The translations under genes were made by a program, and so were the position numbers. This document shows positions 8,481 through 17,410 of a stretch of 60,341 bases of DNA, piece after piece. This DNA is from Alcanivoracaceae bacterium. Lineage in GTDB: Bacteria; Pseudomonadota; Gammaproteobacteria; Xanthomonadales; Marinicellaceae. Numbering within the stretch: the stretch's first letter is position 1; each line of letters opens with the position of its first letter. A model generated the notes under the pieces. That model saw only the letters and a list, made by a program, of their open reading frames with translations, was not told where the DNA came from and searched no databases. The DNA lies in NCBI GenBank assembly GCA_016763695.1, contig JAESTH010000266.1:1-60341 (forward strand). Direction: 5' to 3'.

Positions 8481-8907
8481 AAATGCAGAATTTAGAGACA
8501 TGAGATTAATAGAAAATAAATTAAAATCAGATGCTATGGCTTTCAGACAGGAACCGAGTGCGGCTTTACATGAAAACATTATGCAGAACATCAATAAGCA
8601 GCACAAAGTTGTCACTAGGGATGAAAAGGTCTTCTCTATTTATCAATGGCTGGTACCAACGGGTTTTGCCATGGGAACCTTGTTATTTGTTGGTTTAAAT
8701 ATACAGCAAGCAACCGTTGTTGAGAGAATAAATATGACATTACCGTCCAATGGTCAAGAAATGACTGCAATGGCCGATATGATGGCAAGTTTTAAAGTGG
8801 ATTTATTACCACAGACTCTGGAAATGAAGTTAACTAATCATATCAAGATAGAGCAGCAGGCATTGCAACAAGATCTAAAGTATTTGAAGAGTTTATTCGT
8901 TTTGTAA
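8470..8907 (+). CDS. Probable anti-sigma factor, single-pass membrane protein
   Basis: A 145-residue protein: cytoplasmic N-terminal half (residues 1-58), one transmembrane helix (about 60-78, WLVPTGFAMGTLLFVGLNI) and a periplasmic tail of about 65 residues. No zinc-binding HxxxCxxC motif is present, so it is not a ZAS-type anti-sigma factor. The assignment rests on topology and on the 11-base overlap with the ECF sigma gene. Confidence 0.6.
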   Translation: MKYKNAEFRDMRLIENKLKSDAMAFRQEPSAALHENIMQNINKQHKVVTRDEKVFSIYQWLVPTGFAMGTLLFVGLNIQQATVVERINMTLPSNGQEMTAMADMMASFKVDLLPQTLEMKLTNHIKIEQQALQQDLKYLKSLFVL

Positions 8908-8913
8908 ATAATG

Positions 8914-8948
8914 CCTGAACGAGAATCAAGTTGAGCTTCTCATTCAGG
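8914..8948. terminator. Hairpin between convergent genes
   Basis: A 12-bp stem CCTGAACGAGAA / TTCTCATTCAGG (8914-8925 and 8937-8948; one G-T pair) separates two convergent genes. There is no good T tract on either side, so termination would be weak. The arm shares CTGAACGAGAA with the ends of the 160-bp palindromic repeat described below, suggesting common origin. Confidence 0.4.
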
Positions 8949-8980
8949 AAAAAGTTAGTTTTATCAATGAAATATATAAT

Positions 8981-9946
8981 TTACCCTTGTACTTTAAGTA
9001 CACCAATTTCAATCAATCTTTGCATAAGAAAGTCTTTAGCAAGAATGTCTTCATATTTTTTGCCAGCTCCTATACACGAGGCAATACATTTTAACTCAGC
9101 ATTGGCATGTGGATGGCAGAAAAAAGGCATGGAATACCGCTCAGAAGTACAGTGATCTGGATTAATAACCCGGTGTGTTGTAGCTGGAATGACTTCATTG
9201 GTTATGCGAGAAAGCATATCACCAGAATCAACCACAATCTGATTGGGTAAACTGGGTACAGACAACCACTTACCATCACGATCTAAGAGTTCTAATCCGC
9301 CATCTGTTGCCCCTACCAGTAGGGTGATGAGATTAATGTCTTCATGTGCGCCAGCACGAATCGAATCCTGTTCAGTGAACTCTTTTAATGGAGGATAGTG
9401 AATGGTTCTAAGGATTGAATTGCCTTCATGGGTCATTTCTTCAAAGTAGCTTTCTGGGACATTCAATGATTGTGCCAGTGAATGAAAGAGGCTGGTAGCG
9501 ACCTGGTCTAATTGCTTAAATACTGCCAGTCCAACCTGTTTGAAATTTGGGACTTCAATGTCAGGCCAAATATTTGCGGGGTAGTGTTGACTGCCTTTGT
9601 ATAAGCTGTCGGTGGGAAGTTCTCTACCTATGTGCCAGAACTCTTTTAAATCTGGGTGTTTGCTGTTTTTCGCATGTTCTACCAGTCTGGGTACATAGCC
9701 ACGTTGACCACCATTATCACCTAAGTATTTCATTTTGGTGGCTAATGGTAATGCGAAAAACTGTTTGTATTTATTATAGGCATTATCAATAAGATCAAAT
9801 GAAAAATCATAAGGATTTAATACGATAAAGCCATATTCAACCAAACCATTATAAAAATTGTCAATAAATCTCTGTTTTTCAAGGTTTGTGCCTTTAATTA
9901 GGTCAATTTGATTAAGTTCGGGGACTTTTCTTTGTTGGTCTTTCAT
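8981..9946 (-). CDS. Isopenicillin-N-synthase-like 2-oxoglutarate/Fe(II) dioxygenase
   Basis: A 321-residue enzyme of the plant-type DOXC/IPNS family. The N-terminal DIOX_N part is residues 10-110 (FIDNFYNGLVEYGFIVL); the jelly-roll catalytic domain follows. Iron ligands are His and Asp of GAHEDINLITLL (near residue 200) and the distal His of TTHRVINPDH (near 258); the RxS motif that binds 2-oxoglutarate is RYSMPFF. All required residues are present. The substrate cannot be told from sequence; bacterial members include ethylene-forming and metabolite-modifying enzymes. It is monocistronic, with a long inverted repeat in its leader. Confidence 0.88.
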   Translation of the reverse strand: MKDQQRKVPELNQIDLIKGTNLEKQRFIDNFYNGLVEYGFIVLNPYDFSFDLIDNAYNKYKQFFALPLATKMKYLGDNGGQRGYVPRLVEHAKNSKHPDLKEFWHIGRELPTDSLYKGSQHYPANIWPDIEVPNFKQVGLAVFKQLDQVATSLFHSLAQSLNVPESYFEEMTHEGNSILRTIHYPPLKEFTEQDSIRAGAHEDINLITLLVGATDGGLELLDRDGKWLSVPSLPNQIVVDSGDMLSRITNEVIPATTHRVINPDHCTSERYSMPFFCHPHANAELKCIASCIGAGKKYEDILAKDFLMQRLIEIGVLKVQG

Positions 9947-9950
9947 TGCA

Positions 9951-10037
9951 ATTACCCATTAAATATTAAATGCATCGGAAGCTGTTTTTGGACAAGCTCC
10001 CAAATATGCCGCGCATTTTACCTATTTAATGGGTAAT
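9951..10037 (-). promoter_or_regulatory. Structured leader with 14-bp perfect inverted repeat before the dioxygenase gene
   Basis: ATTACCCATTAAAT (9951-9964) is the exact reverse complement of ATTTAATGGGTAAT (10024-10037). Nested inside are an AAATGC/GCATTT pairing and a 7-bp GGGAGCT/AGCTTCC stem. The gene-proximal arm contains GGG 8-10 bases before the ATG, so the structure could mask the ribosome-binding site. It could be an RNA regulatory element or a mobile hairpin; no known riboswitch class is recognised. Confidence 0.45.
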
Positions 10038-10067
10038 TTAAAGTTTATTGTTAATATAACTGCAAGT

Positions 10068-11879
10068 TTATGATTTATTTAGCGTTTCAGCTATATAAAT
10101 ATTTATCTGTTCTTCAAGCATGGTTAAAGGCAGTGCGCCATTTTTCAGTACTGTGGTATGAAACTCTTTTACATCATATTTATCTTTTAGATCATTTTTG
10201 GCTTTTTCGCGAAGTTCTATGATTTTTATCATACCTACTTTGTAGGCCAATGCCTGACCAGGCCAAACAATATACCGCTCAATTTCCGATACCACATCTG
10301 TCATGGCAAAACCAGTTGTCTCGGCCATGTATTTTATGGCTTGCTCGCGGCTCCATCTCTTGTGATGAATACCTGTATCAACCACTAAACGTACCGCACG
10401 TAGAAGTTCGGCCTGTAAGCGACCAATGTCATCAAAGGGATCTTCCTGAAAACCTAACTCAGCAGCTAACCTTTCAGCGTATAGTGCCCAACCCTCAGTA
10501 AAACCTGTAAAACCAATCATGCTCCTAAATATTGGTAGGCCTTGCAATTCATTTTGAATAGCCAATTGAAAGTGGTGTCCAGGAACGGCTTCATGATAAG
10601 CGAGGGTGCGCATACCAAATTTCGGGGTGGCCGTCACGTCATATAAATTGGCATAAAAAGTACCAGGCCTTTCACCATTTTTTGACGGACTTGAATAGGA
10701 ACCACCTGCAGCGGTTTTTTCTCGGAACTCTGGTACACGCTTAACCACAACTTTACCTGTTGGTAAGACGCCAAAGGTTTCACTCATTTCTTTATCAATC
10801 TCATTGATGATTATTTGGTAATCTTTGAGGATTTTGGTACGTCCTTCTTCATTATCGGCATAAAGAAATTGTGGATCCTTACTCATATCATTGAGTATTT
10901 GTCCAATTTCTTTAGATTCAACATCATAGCCTTGTTCAATCAGGATGGTTTTGATTTGGCGGACAATTCTTGTCACTTCTTTAAGTCCAAGTTCATGCAG
11001 GTATTCGGGTGTATAATCGGACGTGGTTGAGGACTTTACTCTGAACTGATAATATTCGGCTCCATTGGGGAATTTCCAGACACCAGCTTTTGAATCGGCT
11101 TCGGTCAATAATTCTGCATAGAAACTTATCATTCTATCATAGGCTGGTATCACTACTTCTTGCATTTGGGCAATCATTTTCTGGTGTAGTTGTGCTCTGC
11201 TATCACTATCTAAATCCGTGACTTTATCAAGTTTTTTGTTAAAGTCTTTGACCAATTCATTTTCAGCTAATTCTGGATCACGAATATTGTGTAAATTTTC
11301 CAATATTTTTGTAATGATGAAATCAGGAGGAATCACTCCATTTTCCTGTTCTTTTGCTACCTGGATTAATGTGTTGTCAAAAGACAGGCCTATTTGTGAT
11401 ATTCTGCTTATATAATCTTCAGCATCGCTTTCATTATCTATGCGGTGCATATTGGACATGAAGTTAATAATACTCTGATAGTTACCACCTCTCTGGGTTT
11501 GGCTATAACCATAGTCTTTGAATTTATTATCGTCAATAATATCCTGCAGAAAAAAATCAAGGACATCGTATGAAATCAATTTTTGACCTGACAACTTGCT
11601 TCTGTCATATTGATGTAACATCTGCGAACTGTCATTGAGGAATTTTATACTTTCATCATCTGCAGCCTGTGAGTTATCATTTAATTCATCATAATAAAAT
11701 TTATAACCCATGCTAGAGAATATCTGTGGGTTTTGTAAGCCAAATTTGATAAATACCCGATCATAAAAATGGTTGATGAAGAGGGGTTTAAACCATAACA
11801 GATTGACCAGAAAAATGGTGCCTATCAATAGGGCGATTTGTATTGTTCGTTTGCTCAATTTCCAGATTTTTGCTTTCAT
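10068..11879 (-). CDS. DUF885 family protein, metallopeptidase-like
   Basis: A 603-residue protein with an N-terminal hydrophobic helix (residues 13-30) acting as signal anchor, so the bulk should lie in the periplasm. The DUF885 hallmark YHEAVPGHHFQLA (about residues 422-434), a zinc-binding HExxxGHH, is present together with GFTEGWALYAERLAAELG, which supplies a downstream Glu. Members are poorly characterised zinc peptidases related to M2/M3-like folds. The length agrees with the family. It is separated by 122 bases from the dioxygenase gene and 60 from the YceI gene, all on the same strand, so co-transcription is possible. Confidence 0.85.
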   Translation of the reverse strand: MKAKIWKLSKRTIQIALLIGTIFLVNLLWFKPLFINHFYDRVFIKFGLQNPQIFSSMGYKFYYDELNDNSQAADDESIKFLNDSSQMLHQYDRSKLSGQKLISYDVLDFFLQDIIDDNKFKDYGYSQTQRGGNYQSIINFMSNMHRIDNESDAEDYISRISQIGLSFDNTLIQVAKEQENGVIPPDFIITKILENLHNIRDPELAENELVKDFNKKLDKVTDLDSDSRAQLHQKMIAQMQEVVIPAYDRMISFYAELLTEADSKAGVWKFPNGAEYYQFRVKSSTTSDYTPEYLHELGLKEVTRIVRQIKTILIEQGYDVESKEIGQILNDMSKDPQFLYADNEEGRTKILKDYQIIINEIDKEMSETFGVLPTGKVVVKRVPEFREKTAAGGSYSSPSKNGERPGTFYANLYDVTATPKFGMRTLAYHEAVPGHHFQLAIQNELQGLPIFRSMIGFTGFTEGWALYAERLAAELGFQEDPFDDIGRLQAELLRAVRLVVDTGIHHKRWSREQAIKYMAETTGFAMTDVVSEIERYIVWPGQALAYKVGMIKIIELREKAKNDLKDKYDVKEFHTTVLKNGALPLTMLEEQINIYIAETLNKS

Positions 11880-11939
11880 AATAATTGTGTTCTTTTTTAG
11901 TTATTTAATGTCAACGATTGATTTCATCGGAAGTTACAT

Positions 11940-12550
11940 TTATTGCACTTGAAAGTTAAGGATCAAATTGACAGGTACGGTAAAATCAATACTTTGCAAT
12001 TTAGCTATATTTTTTAAGGTGTTGATACCATTTTCTAGACCAAATGTCTCTGCTTTGATTATCAATGGTTTATGTAAGGTAATGACTTTGTTGCCAAATT
12101 GTTCAAAGACCATGAACTCTGCTTGCAACATGGCTGAGACGCCATGCAAGTCTACATCAAAGCTGATATTGTGCACACCAATGTTTAAATCTTCTGGTTT
12201 TAACTGCGTATGGATATCTACAGTTGGGTATAGTTCGGTATGAAACAAATGTTTTTGCATACGCTCATTCGGATGGGTATATTGGTTTCTAATGAATTTA
12301 AATCGATTTCAATTTGAAGATAACCTGTTGAGCTTATTTTCCCTGAAAATATTCCGAAATTGGATACTTCAGAAATTTTATTGTTCTTGGTGCTGATAAT
12401 GCTAATGGAACTATAGTCCCGATTGAGAACCCATGATTGAGCAGGTGATTGTTTGTTTTGTGACAAGCTGCCTTGCTGACATGCGTTAAGCAGCAGGCTT
12501 ATTAATAAAATGCCCAATAGGCCTGTTGGTTTATTCAGTCGTTTCTTCAT
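11940..12550 (-). pseudogene. YceI-like lipocalin-fold lipoprotein gene, broken by a 1-base deletion
   Basis: Two overlapping frames together spell one YceI-type protein of about 200 residues. The upstream frame starts MKKRLNKPTG, has a lipoprotein signal (LLLNACQQ, Cys about residue 24) and the N-terminal strand block ending LETNIPIR. The downstream frame resumes NERMQKHLFHTELYPTVDI and runs to the stop at 11940. The junction (minus strand) reads CGAATGAGCG; CGAAATGAGCG would restore the frame, so one A is missing near 12268. There is no slippery heptamer, so this is either a real lesion or a sequencing error. YceI proteins bind isoprenoids in the periplasm. The 5' end overlaps the CsiV-like gene. 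Confidence 0.72.
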
Positions 12551-13526
12551 TTTTTTCTTCTCCAATATATTCTGTTATTTTTACAATACTTCCAAGCCAG
12601 GGCGAATCAAAATAATGTAGTTCATCTGGTTTAATTTGCCTTCTTTCTATTAATGAAAAATACATGTTTTGCAGTTTATTTTCTTCATTATGATAGAGTC
12701 TAAATAGATTTAAGTTGTGCCCAAAATGCATAAATCGGCCTTGAGATAATGCAACTTTGCCATTAATGGTGAAATCAGAATAGAGGACTGACTGATCGTT
12801 GCTGTCCTCAATGTTTTGCGGGATGTTATTTGAGTTTGAGGCATCAATATCGTATTCAGTGCTATCCAAGGTGTTTATGAGTATTCCTGGAGCTGTATTA
12901 ATCGATTGTTCATCATTTGTTTCATGGCTAATAATATTGCTTATTTTTACATAGGTAGGATTGTCAAAAGGTGTTTCTGTCTGTCTCCAGGCTTTATGTA
13001 GAAGTGGCACAATATTCTGTTGTTGTAATAGCCTTTTCCAGATTGGGGTTAATTTATATGACTCTGGCTTATGTTCAAACCAGGATAATACATGTATATC
13101 CTCTTCGTCATCTTCTATTGAAATTGTGTATTCAGTGGTATTGGTGGTTTTTATATCTGGGTTGTTATTGTTGATAGTTAAATCAGGATTTTGTATATAT
13201 TCGGCATTTTCATTATTTTCATTATTTTCTGAGTCAACGGGTTGAATATAGGGAAGATACCTAGGTTTTAATTGTAATGTAAGGGCATCAGAATCAGCAA
13301 ATAGTGATTTGTTGCGGTAAGTTTTATTGTTTGGCAAGGAGTTGCGATAGGCGAAGATAATTATTTCAACATCGTAGACTTTGCTATCCTGTAGAGCAAT
13401 ATATTTGTGTACGCCTGATTTTATAGGAAATACTTTGTCTTTGGATTCAAACTTGTCAGAAATGTTTAAATTTTCCTGTGCGCAAATAATAGAGGAAAAT
13501 AATAAAGGAATAATAAGTCTTAGCAT
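12531..13526 (-). CDS. CsiV-like periplasmic protein
   Basis: ATG 13526 gives a clear signal peptide (MLRLIIPLLFSSIICA); an ATG at 13565 would add 13 residues and is less likely. The mature protein starts with a long low-complexity region rich in Asn, Asp and Glu, then the conserved C-terminal part of the CsiV family: VALSQGRFMHFGHNLNLF, LIERRQIKPDELHYFDSP, LGSIVKITEY. The early segment YDVEIIIFAYRN is also typical. In Vibrio cholerae CsiV helps D-amino-acid inhibition of the synthase PBP1A through LpoA; the role here is inferred. The following YceI gene begins inside its 3' end. Confidence 0.72.
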   Translation of the reverse strand: MLRLIIPLLFSSIICAQENLNISDKFESKDKVFPIKSGVHKYIALQDSKVYDVEIIIFAYRNSLPNNKTYRNKSLFADSDALTLQLKPRYLPYIQPVDSENNENNENAEYIQNPDLTINNNNPDIKTTNTTEYTISIEDDEEDIHVLSWFEHKPESYKLTPIWKRLLQQQNIVPLLHKAWRQTETPFDNPTYVKISNIISHETNDEQSINTAPGILINTLDSTEYDIDASNSNNIPQNIEDSNDQSVLYSDFTINGKVALSQGRFMHFGHNLNLFRLYHNEENKLQNMYFSLIERRQIKPDELHYFDSPWLGSIVKITEYIGEEKNEETTE

Positions 13527-13610
13527 TCTATATAGAGTGGCAGTGTAAAGAATCAAGTATAACATTTACATACCTGATGAATATACCTCAATCATATGAT
13601 TATTCATGAA

Positions 13611-13633
13611 AAAGACCCGAATAATCGGGTCTT
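13611..13633 (-). terminator. Rho-independent terminator of fadIJ
   Basis: On the minus strand AAGACCCGA-TTAT-TCGGGTCTT is followed by TTT, 20 bases after the fadJ stop. A strong GC-rich stem in this AT-rich sequence. Confidence 0.85.
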
Positions 13634-13651
13634 GGTTAGTTTATTTAATTT

Positions 13652-15766
13652 TTAAATAAAGGCCTTATCGTGTTCAGCATGTTCAAGCAGTATGTCAGCA
13701 GGTTTAAATCTGAGACCATACTCCTCGTGTAGTTCATTCAAACTTGTGAGAACAGTGTTTGCACCTTGAGAATTAATGTAACTGAATGGACCACCTGTAA
13801 ATGGCGGGAAACCCAAGCCCAAAATAGCAGCCAAGTCACCATCAGCAGCTGAGGACAATATACCTTCCTGCAAACACAACAATGCCTCGTTGACCATGGC
13901 TAAGCCAATTTGCTTTTGTACCTTAGATTTATCCAGTTCTTTACGTTCTTCACTACCAAAGTATTTATAGATGTCTTTATTAACGGTCTTTTTGCCTTTT
14001 TTAGGATAAATATAGAAGCCTTTGGCTGATTTACGACCAAATAGTTTGGCATCTGCTATTTTTTGTACGCTGTCATCTTCTTCTATACCTCGATCTTTAA
14101 ACATTTCACCAAGGTTGCCACGGGCAATATGTGCGGCTACATCAATGCCGACTTCATCAAGTAATGACAATGGTCCAACTGGGAATCCCCAGTCTTTCAT
14201 GGCATTGTCAATAAATTCGACTGATGCACCCTGTTTTAAGACCTGAATAGCCTCATGAGTGAGAGCAGATAATATTCTGGTGGTATAAAAACCAGGGCCA
14301 TCTTTGACCACGATCACGGTTTTGCCCTGATCCAACCCTACATTTGTAGCAATTGCTTTGGCTCTGGCAGATGTTTTATCGGTGACAATAACTTCTAGCA
14401 AAGGCATTTTTGGTACGGGTGAAAAATAGTGCATGCCCACGACATTGGCCGGATGTTTGGCGCGTGCTGCAATTTCTGCAATTGGTAGGGATGAAGTATT
14501 GGTGGCAAATATGGTATTGCTCTGACAGTTGTTTTCAACTCCAGCCAAAATTTTCTGTTTTAACTCGGTATCTTCAAAAACGGCCTCAATAACCAAACCC
14601 ACATTTTTTAAAGACTTATCATCTATACTGGTGGTGATTTTTGCCATTAATTTATCACGTTCAACTACGCCCATGGCTTTACGCTTAACCAATTTACTGA
14701 AGTCGCTCCAGATTGTTTTCATGGCGCTACCTAAGCCGGTCAGTGAAATATCTTTTAAAACAACATCGTAACCAGCTTTAATTGATACTTCTGTGATGCC
14801 AGCGCCCATGAAGCCAGCACCAATCATACCAATACTGTCTATCTGGTGAGTTTTGGCGGTAGATTTGAGTTTTTTGTTGTCTTGCATGGCAAGAAATAAT
14901 CCAATCAGACTTTTACAGGCTTCAGTACCATGTAAATAGGCAAATCCAGCAGATTCAGCCTCCAGGCCAGCAGCAAAACCACTGTCTTGACCAATTTCGA
15001 CACAGTCTAGAATCTTTAAAGGGGCAGGGTAGTTGCCACGGGTTTTGCGGCTTACTGTTTCTCGGGCTTTTTTCAAGACAAAGTTTCTGCCAAATGATGT
15101 ACCTTCCAGGACTTTATCTAACATGCCTTTTTTTCTGGCTTTTCTGTTGCTGCCTTTAGTTGCCAGTGTCTGAGCTACTTTGATAGCCGCCTGTAACAAG
15201 CCTTCTTTATGAATCAGTTCATCAATTAAACCTATTTTTTTGGCTTTAAAAGGGTATACATTTTTACCCGTTAATAGCATATCCAAAGCATTTCTCAGTC
15301 CCACCAGTTTTACACTTCTTTGAGTTCCACCACCACCTGGTAACAGGCCCAGTTTAACTTCGGGCAAGCCAAATATGGTTTTTTTATCAGTACTGGCTAT
15401 GCGGTAATGACAAGCCATGGCCAGCTCTAAACCTCCACCTAATGTGGCACCATTTATAGCAGCAATGACAGGTTTGTTCAAGTTTGCTAACCTGCTGAGT
15501 AATTTATTGCCACCTCTGGATAGCTCTTCGGCTTCATCACTACTTTGCATAGCCATAAATTCTTTAATATCAGCTCCAGCCACCCAACAATCTGCTTTTT
15601 CGCTGTAAAGAATGGCGGCCTTTATTTCTGCATCTTCTTCAATGGTGTTTATCAGGTTTTCAAAATCCTTGAGCATGCTGGCAGACAGTACGTTAACTGG
15701 GGAATTGGGCTGATTGAGTAAAACAATAGCAATATCACCCTGTTTTTTAATCTTAAAATATGCCAT
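13652..15766 (-). CDS. fadJ: Bifunctional enoyl-CoA hydratase / 3-hydroxyacyl-CoA dehydrogenase
   Basis: A 704-residue multifunctional alpha subunit of fatty-acid beta-oxidation. The N-terminal crotonase domain (1-190) has NGATLGGGLELAMACHYR and GLPEVKLGLLPGGGGTQR, including the catalytic Glu. The NAD-binding domain starts near residue 318 (IGMIGAGFMGAGITE) and carries the catalytic His in HYFSPVPKMPLLEVI; the C-terminal dehydrogenase domains follow (GFYTTRILSALTHEA, GFPPFTGGPFSYI). Its size and its pairing with a FadI-type thiolase favour FadJ over FadB. The start codon is two bases after the fadI stop, so the genes are translationally coupled. Confidence 0.92.
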   Translation of the reverse strand: MAYFKIKKQGDIAIVLLNQPNSPVNVLSASMLKDFENLINTIEEDAEIKAAILYSEKADCWVAGADIKEFMAMQSSDEAEELSRGGNKLLSRLANLNKPVIAAINGATLGGGLELAMACHYRIASTDKKTIFGLPEVKLGLLPGGGGTQRSVKLVGLRNALDMLLTGKNVYPFKAKKIGLIDELIHKEGLLQAAIKVAQTLATKGSNRKARKKGMLDKVLEGTSFGRNFVLKKARETVSRKTRGNYPAPLKILDCVEIGQDSGFAAGLEAESAGFAYLHGTEACKSLIGLFLAMQDNKKLKSTAKTHQIDSIGMIGAGFMGAGITEVSIKAGYDVVLKDISLTGLGSAMKTIWSDFSKLVKRKAMGVVERDKLMAKITTSIDDKSLKNVGLVIEAVFEDTELKQKILAGVENNCQSNTIFATNTSSLPIAEIAARAKHPANVVGMHYFSPVPKMPLLEVIVTDKTSARAKAIATNVGLDQGKTVIVVKDGPGFYTTRILSALTHEAIQVLKQGASVEFIDNAMKDWGFPVGPLSLLDEVGIDVAAHIARGNLGEMFKDRGIEEDDSVQKIADAKLFGRKSAKGFYIYPKKGKKTVNKDIYKYFGSEERKELDKSKVQKQIGLAMVNEALLCLQEGILSSAADGDLAAILGLGFPPFTGGPFSYINSQGANTVLTSLNELHEEYGLRFKPADILLEHAEHDKAFI

Positions 15767-15768
15767 GT

Positions 15769-17196
15769 TTATTTCTCCTTATTGGTTGTTTTTTTGCTGG
15801 TCTTCTTTGTTGTTTTTTTGTTGACCTTTTTAGCTAGCTTTTTAGTCACTTTTTTGGCTGTTTTTTTAGTTGTCTTTTTCTTTGTTGTTTTCTTTGTAAT
15901 AGTACTGGTAATTTTTTTCAACAGGATGCTACTGCCTTGACCACCAGCAGCACATGCTGATATTAAAGCATATTCTCCATCACTTTGTGATAATCTTCTG
16001 GCCGCTGCAATTAACAATCTGCCACCCGTTGCGCCAAATGGATGTCCTAGGCTCAATGAGCCACCTTCGGTATTAATTTTGTCCATGGGGATTTCTCCAA
16101 ATGCATCACTTAATCCCAGGTGTTCGATACAAAACTCTTTATTCTGTAGTGCTTTTAAGTTGGCAAGCACCTGACCAGCAAAGGCTTCATGAATTTCAAA
16201 AACACTGATATCATCTATACTCAATCCAGCTTCATTTAATAATTTGGGAATAGTAAAGGCAGGGCCCAATAATAATTCACCATCTGGGTTGTGGGCAGAA
16301 TAGCTATAACCATAAATAACCACTTCAGGTTTATAACCTTGTTTTTCGGCTTCATCGATATCCATTAACAGACAGGCTGATGCACCATCGGTTAGTGGAG
16401 AGGCATTACCTGCTGTTACTGTACCATTAGGTCTGACAAAAACTGGTTTTAAGCTGGATAGTTTTTGGATACTTGAGGTGGCGTAGAATGTGTTGTCTTT
16501 TTCTATGGGAGTAAATGTTGGTGCGCTGATGACTGGTGCCACCTCTTGATTAAATTTACCTTGTTCCCATGCCTGAGTTGCTAATTGGTGTGATCGTAGT
16601 GAGAATTCATCTTGCTCCAGTCTGGTGACTCCAAATCTGGCAGCTAGCCTATCGGCATCCTGACCCATGGTTTGTCCTGTAGAAAACTCTGCAATGGCAG
16701 GAGCTACGGGAACTAAGTCCTTAAACTTGAACTGTTTAAATAAGGCCATATAATCTTTAAAACCTCTGGCTTTTTGTGCCTTGAGTAACACTGCTTTTAA
16801 GTTGTCAGAAATTCTTACAGGTGCATCTGAAGTAGACTCAACTCCTCCCGCAACAGCCGTTTTTAATACCCCAGCTTGTATCGCTTCTACTGTATTGGTA
16901 ATGGCGCGATTGGCAGAAATACATGCCTGGGTTACGGTTGAGGCTGGTGTTTTTAGATTATATCCTGCGCCAATCAGGCTTTCTCTGGCGACATTGCTGG
17001 TTGCTGCATTGTGAATGACACAGCCCATGGTTACTTGCTCACAGTTTTCCTGGATTATAGGATTACGCTGTTTCAATGCCAGTAATGCTTCTCTGCCTAA
17101 ATCATAAGCCTTGAGTTTACCGTATGGACCTGGAGATTTTGCAAATGGTGTACGTACACCATCAATAAATGCAACTTTAGCTTGTTTAAAAATCAT
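15769..17196 (-). CDS. fadI: 3-ketoacyl-CoA thiolase with Lys-rich C-terminal tail
   Basis: FadI-type thiolase that cleaves 3-ketoacyl-CoA to acetyl-CoA and a shortened acyl-CoA. Active-site blocks are the nucleophile Cys in TVTQACISANRAI (about residue 96), SLSLGHPFGATGGRLL, and the second Cys in ISACAAGGQG. ATG 17196 is chosen because GAGGG lies 6 bases upstream; a TTG four codons earlier is possible. The last 49 residues are an addition absent from ordinary FadI (usual length near 436): a repeat of roughly xxKK units (TTKKTAKKVTKKLAKK) with 23 Lys. It resembles histone-H1/AlgP-like tails and may bind polyanions or act as a flexible tail. Confidence 0.92.
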   Translation of the reverse strand: MIFKQAKVAFIDGVRTPFAKSPGPYGKLKAYDLGREALLALKQRNPIIQENCEQVTMGCVIHNAATSNVARESLIGAGYNLKTPASTVTQACISANRAITNTVEAIQAGVLKTAVAGGVESTSDAPVRISDNLKAVLLKAQKARGFKDYMALFKQFKFKDLVPVAPAIAEFSTGQTMGQDADRLAARFGVTRLEQDEFSLRSHQLATQAWEQGKFNQEVAPVISAPTFTPIEKDNTFYATSSIQKLSSLKPVFVRPNGTVTAGNASPLTDGASACLLMDIDEAEKQGYKPEVVIYGYSYSAHNPDGELLLGPAFTIPKLLNEAGLSIDDISVFEIHEAFAGQVLANLKALQNKEFCIEHLGLSDAFGEIPMDKINTEGGSLSLGHPFGATGGRLLIAAARRLSQSDGEYALISACAAGGQGSSILLKKITSTITKKTTKKKTTKKTAKKVTKKLAKKVNKKTTKKTSKKTTNKEK

Positions 17197-17235
17197 GATT
17201 GCCCTCAATGTGTTTAATTTCAGTAATAGCTAACC

Positions 17236-17264
17236 ATTTTCACCATACGCATGCGTATTGTCAA
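17236..17264 (-). promoter_or_regulatory. fadIJ promoter with palindromic operator in the spacer
   Basis: On the minus strand TTGACA (17259-17264) is a perfect -35 and GAAAAT (17236-17241) a fair -10, 17 bases apart. The spacer contains the perfect 14-bp palindrome ATACGCATGCGTAT (17245-17258). Position between -35 and -10 is classic for a repressor, most simply a TetR-family acyl-CoA-responsive regulator. The regulator gene is not in this window. Confidence 0.7.
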
Positions 17265-17410
17265 GTGAAGATAGTCATAGTGTTATATTGATGGTGATTA
17301 TGGCTATTATATTTCATATAAGATTGACGATAAATATTGATATAAGTTCAAACGAATGTTGGAAAATTGAAAATAATTACTTCTGAGCTATTTTAAAAGC
17401 TAATTTTGAT

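Noticed and set aside
12255-12280. Programmed frameshift in the YceI gene
   Set aside because: The junction CGAATGAG offers no slippery heptamer and re-pairing would be poor; a one-base deletion is simpler.
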